From contig JAFLJL010004350.1 in the NCBI GenBank assembly GCA_018398815.1, forward strand, positions 1 through 16,510: DNA of 16,510 bases, read 5' to 3'. Source of the DNA: Conus ventricosus. Taxonomy: Eukaryota > Mollusca > Gastropoda > Neogastropoda > Conidae. Below are positions 9,562 to 16,510 of the stretch, one piece after another. Numbering within the stretch: position 1 is the first letter of the stretch; every line of letters begins with the position of its first letter. The position numbers and the translations under genes are program-made. Under the pieces are notes generated by a model that was not told the DNA's origin, made no database searches, and worked only from the letters and a program-made list of their open reading frames with translations.

Positions 9562-10042
9562 ATGCCAAAAATCAATCGCAGACATGTTCTTAAAACAATG
9601 GCCGTTGCAGGTTCAGTATCAGCTATACCCATGGCGGCACAGGCGCTTGGAAAAAATATATTTGACAATACGGCTGCCGGCAGTCCGAGTTTAAACCCGC
9701 TGCCACTGTATGTGGACGTAAAACTTGGCCAGACCAGTGCAAAACAGCAAACTCAAATTATCAATCATGGTGATAAACCACTGACTGTGACCGGATTTAG
9801 CCCGTCGACATTTACCTCGGTAAACGGGCAGGTTACAGTAACCTGAAAACACCGAAACTGCCTTATACCCTGCAACCCGGCGAGTCCATTCCTGTGTATG
9901 CAGAAGCCAGCTCACCCAACTCACTTCGTTCATCATTACCGGTGGTACCCACCATAGCGAGTGAGAGTATGCAATCCGAACGGAAACTGCATCCGTTACC
10001 GGTGAGCTGTTCGTCACGGTATTGATTCTCAAATCTGCCTGA
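9562..10042 (+). CDS. Tat-exported small protein of unknown function, frame-disrupted
   Basis: The start at 9562 has GGGAG 7 bases upstream, preferred over an in-frame ATG at 9529 lacking one. Residues 1-32 form a twin-arginine signal: a short polar N-region, then NRRHVLK, a hydrophobic AVAGSVSAIPMA core and an AQALG-like cleavage region. The mature part (LPLYVDVKLGQTSAKQQ, INHGDKPLTVTGFSP) looks like an exported beta-sandwich domain with an 'NxGDxPLxVxG' turn. The first frame ends at TGA 9844-9846. A shifted frame carries on with LKTPKLPYTLQPGESIPVYA, and another gives ETASVTGELFVTVLILKSA ending at TGA 10040-10042. The estimated length is near 160 residues. I do not recognise the family. A perfect terminator follows, so it is probably transcribed alone. 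Confidence 0.7.
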
Positions 10043-10097
10043 CCAAACTGACGGGCGACATGCGTATTTAAAAAATATGTCATTCCCGAAGAATTCA

Positions 10098-10123
10098 AGC
10101 CGCGCAATAGCGCGGCTTTTTTT
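10098..10123 (+). terminator. Rho-independent terminator after the Tat-signal gene
   Basis: A perfect 8-bp stem (AGCCGCGC at 10098-10105, GCGCGGCT at 10110-10117) closes an AATA loop. Seven T residues end the element (10117-10123), the first of which is the last stem base. It separates the Tat-signal gene from the DUF3179 gene. Confidence 0.92.
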
Positions 10124-10204
10124 GAACTTCGTGATGGCAATATGTCTAACAGTTAAATGGATCGAATACCGATCCGACATCTTCTAACAATTCTTGAGCA
10201 AAAG

Positions 10205-11136
10205 ATGATTTTTGTGATCTATAGGACATTACTGCTGGCCACCATCGCGCTGGCAACCGCTGCGTCTGCAGCCACTAAAACGGATTTGTTCTCGATAATG
10301 CATAATTCCGAATCACAGATACTGCAGGGTGGCCCGCCTCGTGACGGCATACCCGCCATCCATGATCCGGTTTTTCTCAGCGCCGACGATGCGCTTACCT
10401 CAATGACGATGACGCATTTTGGGTCTTGAAATTGATGGACAGGACAAAGCCTATCCATACGAATTTTAAACTGGCATGAGGTGGTCAATGACAGGGTTGA
10501 TGAACAGATTTTTCAGTCACCTATTGTCCGCTTTGCGGTACCGGCGTAGCATCAAGGGCACTAATACGACATCGGGCATAAATTCGGCGTTTCCGGCCTT
10601 TTATATACAGTGATGTTCTGCTCTACGACCTGTCAACGGAGTCGTTGTGGTCACAAATACTGGGTAAAGCGATTAGCGGAAAGCGTATTGGAGAAGAACT
10701 CACCAAAATTGCCACTTGAGCACACGACCTGGAAGCCTGGCGGGAGAAACATCCGGACAGCCGGTTTTATCAGATAAAACCGGTTTTTCAAGGGATTATA
10801 CTCGTGATCCCTACGAAGGCTATGCCAGCTCTGCCACCGTTTATTTTCCCACCTCAGAGAATATACCGGACAGTTATCACCCCAAGGAACAGGTCATTGG
10901 ATTACAGATGGCGATCAATATCTTGCTTTTTCCTTTTTCCGAGCTTAACAGGCATGACGAACCTGTAATCGAGGGCAAACTGGGTACGCAGGTTTTTAAA
11001 CTTCATTGGGACAAAACCCACCAAAGTGCCGTGATCGTTGACAGCGAGGAAAAAAGCATCCCGTAATGCAGGCATTTGGTTTGCCTGGTATACATTCCAC
11101 CCCCAAACAGACGTTTTTAAAGCCACTTCACAATGA
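10205..11136 (+). CDS. Secreted DUF3179-family protein, frame-disrupted
   Basis: ATG 10205 begins a Sec-type signal peptide (hydrophobic IYRTLLLATIALATAASAA, likely cleaved after ASA or ASAA). DUF3179 hallmarks follow in order across frames. These are GGPPRDGIPAIHDPVFLSA, then LGLEIDGQDKAYPY, then LNWHEVVND. After them come the two-cysteine motif TYCPLCGTG (near 10515-10545), KFGVSGLLY.SDVLLYD and STESLWSQILGKAISG. The later blocks are a 'TTWKAWREKHPDSRVLS' segment, DYTRDPYEGY, and HPKEQVIGLQ. A C-terminal FWFAWYTFHPQTDVF precedes TGA 11134-11136. The family usually has about 310-330 residues, which fits. Its biochemical role is not established; the paired cysteines suggest metal or disulfide chemistry. 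At least four frameshifts occur. The downstream gap of about 160 bases leads into the T-box. Confidence 0.88.
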
Positions 11137-11297
11137 TGGCCTTGCCTTTTACGGCGGTTTTGGTACATTCGGATTATAGACAAAGCATTGAAAGGGACAC
11201 ATAAGCCGATTCAATTGTTCCAAGCGATCAGGTGATGGTGCAAGACCTGAAACAAAATTGGCCCAAAATCACCCGGAGCTGCTGACCGAACGGTTTA

Positions 11298-11340
11298 GAC
11301 TCAATAATTCAATAATCACTGAAAGGATATTAGTTGAGTC
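11298..11340 (+). promoter_or_regulatory. Stem I-like helix with candidate Ile specifier
   Basis: GACTCAATAAT (11298-11308) pairs with ATTA-G-TTGAGTC (11329-11340): 11 base pairs with one bulged G at 11333. The 20-nt loop holds AATAATCACTGAAAGGAT, including AUC followed by A. If the inner four pairs open, AUU-A at 11329-11332 is exposed on the 3' strand, where classical specifiers lie. Which codon is read cannot be settled from sequence alone. Confidence 0.5.
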
Positions 11341-11361
11341 ATTAATGACGTTTTATTTGAT

Positions 11362-11387
11362 GTGACCCACCCTGCCGGGTGTGTCAC
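11362..11387 (+). promoter_or_regulatory. Extended hairpin inside the T-box leader
   Basis: GTGAC (62-66) pairs with GTCAC (83-87) and CACCC (68-72) with GGGTG (77-81), in coordinates 113xx. One C-T mismatch separates the two helices and TGCC forms the loop. No T run follows, so it is not a terminator. It occupies the place of Stem II between the specifier helix and the antiterminator. Confidence 0.6.
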
Positions 11388-11529
11388 CCACGAAACACAT
11401 TTTAAACCCAGTAGACTCAGTACGGTTAATCCCCGAAACCGGATTGCAGCTGTAATTGCAGTTGCCAAGGCTGTTTTTGTGAGGAAACAATAAAATCGGG
11501 TGGTACCACGTTTAGTAAAGATATAGCGT

Positions 11530-11565
11530 CCCGGGTGTTGCAACAGGCAGCACCCGGGTTTTTTT
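11530..11565 (+). terminator. T-box attenuator terminator
   Basis: CCCGGGTG (11530-11537) pairs with CACCCGGG (11551-11558), extended by TGC/GCA around an AACAG loop, then seven T at 11559-11565. Its left arm overlaps the bases needed for the antiterminator. It lies 22 bases before the GST start codon. Confidence 0.92.
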
Positions 11566-11587
11566 GGTACTTTTTAAGGGTAATGAA

Positions 11588-12256
11588 ATGAACAAACTGG
11601 TTTTAGGCAATAAAAACTATTCATCCTGGTCAATGCGCCCCTGGCTTGCGTTAAAAAAGGCCAATATTGAATTTGAGGAAATGGTCATCGCGCTTTATCG
11701 GGCTGATTCGAAATCGAACATTGAGCAATACACATCCTCAGGAAAGTTCCGGTGCTGGTCACTGAAAATGTGACGATATGGGACTCACTTGCCATTTGTG
11801 AGTATGCCGCCGAACTGGCGCCGTCGCTTTGGCCCCCGGGGGAACAGCACGCAAGAGCGCTGGCCCGATCTGTCAGTCACGAAATGCACACCGGTTTTTA
11901 CCGTGTACGCAGGTCAATGCCCATGAATACACGCGCCGTAAACCGGAAAATCACACTGACTCAGGATCTTATTGATAAAGTGCAGCGAATAGAAGCCATA
12001 TGGACGGGTTGCATTAATGCAAATCAAAGCGATCAACCCGGGTTTTATTTGGGCCCGGGTTTTCGATCGCAGATGCCATGTATGCCCCCGTTGTCAGTCG
12101 ATTCATACTTACGGAATCGTCTTGAATGATCAATGCACCGGATACATGAACACGGTACCAATGATCAACACGTCAGGCAATGGTAATGACGATGGCGCGA
12201 AGGAACCTGAAGTTATCGAAGCTTCGGAAGTTGGAACAATACAGAATCAGGAATAA
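11588..12256 (+). CDS. Glutathione S-transferase family protein, frame-disrupted
   Basis: ATG 11588 follows AAGGG at 7-11 bases upstream. The N-terminal thioredoxin-like domain begins MNKLVLGNKNYSSWSMRPWL, with the 'NYSSWSxRPWLALK' active-site signature of the bacterial GST subgroup that includes YfcF-like proteins. The first serine after NY is the likely catalytic residue. GKVPVL (cis-proline loop, in a shifted frame near 11740) and IWDSLAICEYAAEL (glutathione-binding 'xSLAIxEYL') follow. The helical C-domain has ARSVSHEMHTGF, the 'MPMNxRA' motif and DQPxLFGxxFSIADAMYAP. It ends with VIEASEVGTIQNQE and TAA 12254-12256. The 222-residue span is the family's normal length. The substrate is unknown. 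It is the first gene after the T-box, 4 bases before ileS, so it is transcribed with the synthetase. Frame breaks occur near 11740, 12030-12070 and 12150-12190. Confidence 0.9.
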
Positions 12257-12260
12257 TCAA

Positions 12261-15200
12261 ATGTCATTTAAGGATGTAAACACCCGTTATAACGGCCCGA
12301 AAATTGAGCAGACATACTCGAGTTCTGGAAACAGGAAAATATCTTTGAGAAATCCATTGAGCAGAGCCGGGGGAACCGAGATTTTCTTTTTTGCGAAGGC
12401 CCGCCAACGGCAAACGGGCTGCCGGGAATCCATCATGTGCTGGCACGCACTTTCAAGGATATTTACCCTCGCTATAAAACCTGCCGGCTACCACGCCCCG
12501 CGAAAAGCAGGTTGGGACACACACGGATTACCCGTAGAGCATCAGTTTGAAAAGGAACTCAAAATTTTCGAAAAAAAGCGAATAGAGCAGGAAGTCGGCA
12601 TCGATGAATTTACACGGCGCTGCCGTGATTCCGTTTTGCGCTACCATTGGTAAATTGGGAAAAATGACCGAGCGAATGGGTTATTGGGTCAATTTTGAGC
12701 AGGCTTATTACACCCTTGATATGCTTATATGAATCAGTCTGGTCATTGTTGAAAAAAATATGGATGACGGCCTGATTTATCAGGGTTACAAAGTCGTTCC
12801 TTATGATCCCCGAATCGGCGCCACCTTGTCTTCGCATGAACTGGCGCAGGGATATAAGGAAAAATCGTTGATCCCGCCATTACCGTCCCGGTTCCGGCTC
12901 AAGGAGGACCGGATACGTCTCTGCTTGCCTGGACAACCACACCCGGACGATTCCGTCGCACCAATTCCTGGTTGAACATGGGGGTAAGACTTTTGTGTAT
13001 GCACAACTTGAGAACGAGACAGTCATACTGGCCGCAGAATTAAGGGAAAATGTTCTGGAGATCGCGATTATGAAATTCTTAAAACCGTTTAAAGGCAGAA
13101 CTCGTCGGCAAAACCTATCACGTCCGCTGGACTACCTGGCTGATGAACATCCGGAAGTGACCTTCAGGTCTATGAAGCAGATTTGTGACCACAGAAGACG
13201 GCACAGGCATTGTTCACTGCGCACCGGCGTATGGGGCAGAGGAAATGCCATTGCGATCGAGCACAACATTCCCATCGTACACGGTGTGGGACTGGATGGC
13301 TATTTCAAGCAGGAAGTAACACCGGTTGCCGGGAAGTTCTTTAAGACGCAGATCCGATTCTGAATAAAGGTGCTTGAAGAAAAAAATGCACTGTTTCACC
13401 ACGAGCCGTAACACGCATAATTACCCCCACGGCGGCGCACCGGGCGCCCCAATCATTTATTACGCAAAAACGCCTGGTACATTCGAACCAGCGGGTTAAG
13501 GAGCGTATGGTTGAACTCAACAACACCTTTAAAATGGGTACCCCCGACCCCATAAAGCAGGGCCGATTCGGAACGGGCTGGAAAACAATATTGAGGGGGC
13601 CCCTGTCCCGGGAGCGCTTTTTGGGGCACCCCCCTGCCTGTCTGGACGAACAATGAGGGAGACATGGTATGCATAGGATCATTAGAGGAACTTGAACAAC
13701 TGTGCGGCAACAGCTTAAGCGATTTTGATCTTCACCGGCCCCAAATTGACGAGATCACCTTCGAAAAGACGGGAAAACCTACACGCGGGTACCCGAGGTC
13801 ATCGACTGCTGGTTTGATTCAGGCCAATGTCCTATGCACAATGGCACTATCCTTTTGAAAACAGGGAGGAGTTTGAGAAACATTTTCCAGCGGATTATTT
13901 GTGAAGCCATAGACCAGACACGCGGCTGGTTTTATACGCTGCACGGGCCCTATCCCCGCTGGTATCAGACAGTGTTGCCTATAAAAACGTCATTTTCCTG
14001 AGCCATAACGTAGATCAGCACGGTAAAAAAATGTCGAAGTCTCTGGGCAACATTATTAACCCGTACGATGTATTTGACAGCGTTGGTGCAGACCTCTGCG
14101 CTGGATTTCCTTGCAAGAATCGCGCCGGAAGGCCAGAAAAGAATATCTGTGGATATTGTTTCCGATGTCGCCAGCAATTTTATCAAAACACCCCTGGAAT
14201 AAACCCATGCGTTTTTCGTAATGTATGCAAAACTTGATAACCTCGTCTTGATCAGGAGGTGTCATTAGAACAGCGCCCTGAAATCGACAGGTGGGCATGG
14301 CATTGCTGCATAAGACCGTTTCCACAGCAACCCATGCCATGGATAACTACGATGCCAAAACAGCAGGTGAAGCGATCGAGAATTTTGTCGATCATTAAGC
14401 AACGGTATATCCGGCGTAACCGCAGGCGTTTCTGGAAGGCAAAAGCCAGTGATGACAAACAGTCGGCCTATCTGACCCGTATCAATCACTGGATACCATA
14501 CAGCGTTTAATTGCACCATTTATGCCTTTTCTAGCTGAAAATATGTATCAGAAAACTGACTCGAAGCGTTAAAGAGAACGCCGCCCACAGCATCCACCTG
14601 ACTGAATGGCCAGCCGTACCGGATGAGTGGCGGGATACAAAACTGGTCAGTGATTTTGATGTGATACAGCGCATTATATATCTTGGACGTGCGCACGTGA
14701 GCAAAGCAGGTTCAAGGTTCGTCCAACCTCTGGCACGCTTAAATGGTTCGGTTACCCGGCAAAGCATCAGCTGATGTCAGCCAGGGGTCATGAAATGCAG
14801 CTATTGGAGGGAAATTTAAAAGTAAAGTCTCTGGAATTTATTGCGCCTGATGCATCACTGGTCAGTTATCGTATAAAACCGAATTTACCTAAATTGGCAG
14901 GACATATGGCAAGCTCATTCCAAAGATAAAACAGGCCCTGGCCGAGGCAGACGGGCGAAAAATTGCCCAGCACGCGGGCCAAAAACAAACCTTTTGAGCT
15001 TTCGGTTGCGGACCAGGTCATTCATTTTGAAGCCGATGACGTTCTTGATCGAAACAGAATCCGCGAGTGGTTATTCGGGGTGCGAATCTGACGGTATTTA
15101 GTTGGATTAGATACTACTTGGATGATGCATTAATAAGAGAGGGTATTGCAAGGGAATTAGTGCGCACTATTCAGGACGCCAGAAAGCAGGCTGGACTTGA

Positions 15201-15398
15201 AATTTCAGACCGAATTGAGCTGGCGATCGAGGGTTTGTGACGTTGTCCTGGAAGCGCTTGAAGAGCATAAATCTTATATTACGGAAAAACATTAACTGAA
15301 AATTGGATGGATTTTGCTCATTTCAGAAGGTTAAACAATTTTGAAAAAACACTTGACGAACACAATTGGCTATTAAACTTGAAAAATCACATAACTGA
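12261..15398 (+). CDS. ileS: Isoleucyl-tRNA synthetase, type 2 (eukaryal-like), frame-disrupted
   Basis: ATG 12261 has AGGA in the overlapping end of gst. It charges tRNA-Ile and edits valine. The N-terminus [18 protein letters not shown], the HIGH-type PGIHHVL (12422-12442), and [16 protein letters not shown] followed by [13 protein letters not shown] mark the type-2 clade. Later blocks are an '[14 protein letters not shown]' editing-domain motif (about 13195-13235) and [14 protein letters not shown]. Then come [13 protein letters not shown] (about 13605-13640), IDCWFDSG (13801-13824), [12 protein letters not shown] (near 13913) and [17 protein letters not shown] (KMSKS at 14028-14042). C-terminal blocks are [32 protein letters not shown] and a terminal '[12 protein letters not shown]' strand before TGA at 15396-15398; an alternative frame ends at TAA 15400-15402. 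The span of about 1045 codons matches type 2 (1030-1080), longer than type 1. At least eight frame changes occur. Type-2 enzymes are typically resistant to pseudomonic acid. Confidence 0.95.
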
Positions 15399-15404
15399 CT
15401 AATA

Positions 15405-15867
15405 ATGAAAATAGTACTAGAAACACAAAACACACTTCAAGCTTGATGAGTTTCTTCCTTTTAAACTTAACACAACCGCAGAAAATCATCACACGTGATT
15501 TTGCGGAAATGTGCACAGCCAAGTTTAACCTGAGTCGCTCTCAATGGCGCATCAGGTTTTTTCTTGAGCAGCACCAATTTCTTACCCGAAGCAAAATCTG
15601 CGAGATGACCAACATGGAAAAAGTAATGGGAAGCCGTGCGGTTTTAAGGGAAATGGAAGAACGAAAGCTTCATCAAACGCAAAGTTAATAAAAGCGACAA
15701 GCGATCGTTATTTCTCGAGTTAACGGCCAAGGCAAAAGAAGCATTCAAAAGGGTCATCCCTGCGGTCACTGACTGGCAAAAAGACCTGAAGAAAAAACTC
15801 GGCGCAAGAAATTACAATCAACTCGTTGATGCTCGATGACGTAAAGTCCAAACTCGCTGATAAATGA
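15405..15867 (+). CDS. MarR-family transcriptional regulator, frame-disrupted
   Basis: The likely start is ATG 15405, a few bases after the ileS stop. The N-terminal helix reads FKLDEFLPFKLNTTAE in one frame. IITRDFAEMCTAKFNLSRSQWRI (the MarR 'YxxxFxLTxxQWRVL' helix) follows in another. The winged-helix part is FLEQHQFLTRSKICEMTNME (helix-turn-helix with recognition helix), 'VSRAVLxMEERKLIKRKVNK' with the wing SDKRSLFLELTAKAKEAF, and a C-terminal dimerisation helix VIPAVTDWQKDL ending LDDVKSKLADK and TGA 15865-15867. About 150 residues, usual for the family. MarR proteins bind DNA as dimers and often respond to phenolic or oxidative signals. The close spacing to ileS suggests co-transcription, although an own promoter cannot be excluded. 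Three or so indels break it. Confidence 0.88.
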
Positions 15868-15964
15868 TGTAACTCAATCCGGCCTTCCCAAACGCCCTGC
15901 TGCGATAAGTTGAGTCCGGGGTAGACTGCCGGGTTAAACAGCCCTTTAGGTTTTGGGGCGCCTT

Positions 15965-16510
15965 CTAAAGCCAATTACCAACCACCTGTAGTGGTGATTG
16001 GCTGTTTGGTTCGCTTACCCAAAACTACTATAGCCTTACGCCCGGCCTTATGTATGGGGCTGGGGTTGGGCATTTGCATATCGGTTACAAACGCGTTGTC
16101 GCTGAGTGAAACATTTTTTTTATCGTAGGCCAGCACTGCAAAATCGTGCTGGAGCGTCTTGCCTGCGTTTTCGCCTGCCTGTATTTCTTTCTCAATATCG
16201 AACCCAACACGGCGGCATGAAAGACAAGATTGTCCCCGGGCCAATCCGGGGAATGAATTGTGCGTTAAGGTTCGGCGAATTAATCTGCAGTATGATTTCG
16301 CCAACTTCCAGCGGGTCAGTCGGCTTAAGTATTCTGCGTTTAAAAAAACCACGCCATTCCTGACCCTCCCTAAAATCCAGGCGTATAAACCCGGCTGATT
16401 GAGCCCTCGCGTCGATATTGCCGCTGTCTGCGCTAAAAATTTTATCCGCGGTTCATCTGTCCCAAACCCAAAATGGTCCCAGAATCCACATGAAACGAAT
16501 CGGGGCAACT
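15965..16510 (-). CDS. DUF1223 family protein (exported, thioredoxin-like), 5' end outside window
   Basis: On the minus strand the window edge falls just after the family's N-terminal 'CSSCPPA' region, which is not visible. The sequence begins in a degraded 'SFHVDYWDxxGWxDxFA' motif (here WDHFGFGTDE...). Then come an 'ARQRxY' stretch, 'LYTPGF.REGQEWRGFF' (compare 'VYTPQxVVDGxxE') and EVGEIILQINSP. FDIEKEIQAGENAGKTLQHD follows, matching the family's 'xIxxGENAGRxLxHxxVV'. The C-terminal VVWVSEP...PLQVVGNWL ends at TAG (complement of 15965-15967). DUF1223 proteins are periplasmic or secreted with a thioredoxin-like fold; their exact role is unknown. Three or more frameshifts occur. It is convergent with marR, 97 bases apart. 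Confidence 0.85.
15969..16003. repeat. Inverted repeat at the convergent marR / DUF1223 end
   Basis: AGCCAAT (15969-15975) pairs with ATTGGCT (15997-16003) and ACCAC (15981-15985) with GTGGT (15991-15995) around CTGTA. It lies inside the last codons of the minus-strand gene. On the plus strand the bases that follow are GTTTGGTT, a poor T run, so it may be a weak terminator for marR transcripts or simply a coding coincidence. Confidence 0.45.

Larger units (their letters stand above)
11298..11565 (+). promoter_or_regulatory. T-box riboswitch (transcription-attenuating, probably tRNA-Ile) upstream of gst-ileS
   Basis: The T-box core CGGGTGGTACCACG at 11497-11510 is near the family consensus (x-GGGTGGNACCRCG); its central bulge would pair with the NCCA end of uncharged tRNA. 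It is followed by AGCGTCCCG (11525-11533), which can pair with CGGG to form the antiterminator. The same CCCGGGTG bases (11530-11537) instead form a strong terminator with 11551-11558 plus seven T. Upstream are a short Stem I-like helix (11298-11340), a long hairpin at 11362-11387, and a 7-bp hairpin at 11446-11465 (Stem III position). The isoleucine assignment is inferred from ileS downstream and from Ile codons in the first helix: AUC-A at 11315-11318 in its loop, or AUU-A at 11329-11332. The long distal Stem I elements of Bacillus-type leaders are not evident, resembling the ultrashort ileS leaders known from Actinobacteria. Confidence 0.88.

Noticed and set aside
11362..11387. The long leader hairpin as an independent terminator
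   Set aside because: It is followed by CCACGAAACAC, not a T run; better explained as part of the T-box leader.
15975..16508. Plus-strand frames opposite the DUF1223 gene and a 177-residue single minus frame
   Set aside because: The plus frames are shadows. The long minus frame is only partly in the true frame: conserved DUF1223 blocks switch between frames, so it was not taken as the exact protein.
1..16510. Genome decay or pseudogene cluster as the cause of broken frames
   Set aside because: Breaks hit essential cysS and ileS, sit in homopolymers, and leave motif order and length intact; sequence error explains this better.
1..16510. CRISPR arrays, insertion sequences, phage or integrase genes
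   Set aside because: No regularly spaced repeats, no transposase or integrase motifs and no terminal inverted repeats were seen.

Overview
The window looks like accessory-free chromosome of a Pseudomonadota bacterium, possibly a gammaproteobacterium. It carries AqpZ, a UraA-type permease, bacterial CysS, a DUF1223 protein, DUF3179, MarR and Tat/Sec-exported proteins at moderate G+C. Taxonomy is an inference from family recognition only. The sequence is full of small insertions and deletions, many in homopolymer runs. Even the essential cysS and ileS change frame every 50 to 300 bases, so the breaks are most simply read as sequencing or assembly error in a low-coverage long-read contig rather than gene decay. 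Damage is heavier left of about 9 kb, where long stretches cannot be assigned. Coordinates of broken genes are spans of recognisable homology, not clean reading frames.

Layout, left half. The window opens with the 3' end of a UraA-family nucleobase permease (+), convergent with aquaporin aqpZ (-); a strong hairpin terminator lies between them. A probable nitroreductase-like gene (+) starts at 2006 and touches a small unknown reading frame through a TAATG junction. About 2.4 kb of unresolved sequence follows. A HAD-IIA family phosphatase gene (+) begins at 5233 behind a good sigma-70-like promoter. Unresolved sequence from 6002 to 7605 includes hydrophobic fragments on the minus strand. cysS (-) spans 7606-8945 and is preceded by an SRPBCC-family gene (-) at 9004-9413.

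Layout, right half. Divergent from the SRPBCC gene are a small Tat-signal protein (9562) with its own perfect terminator, and a secreted DUF3179 protein (10205). Next is the most interesting element, a T-box riboswitch at about 11298-11565. It has a canonical T-box sequence, a competing terminator and a short Stem I-like helix carrying isoleucine-codon candidates. It precedes a tight cluster of a glutathione S-transferase-like gene, a type-2 (eukaryal-like) ileS and a MarR-family regulator. A DUF1223 gene enters from the right on the minus strand.

How the genes fit together. The T-box would read uncharged tRNA-Ile and relieve termination of gst-ileS, possibly also marR. T-boxes are typical of Gram-positive lineages and Chloroflexi, and type-2 IleS is the mupirocin-tolerant form. 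Riboswitch plus synthetase, with a GST placed first, in an apparently proteobacterial context suggests a transferred or unusual regulatory cassette. This is the main lead of the window.
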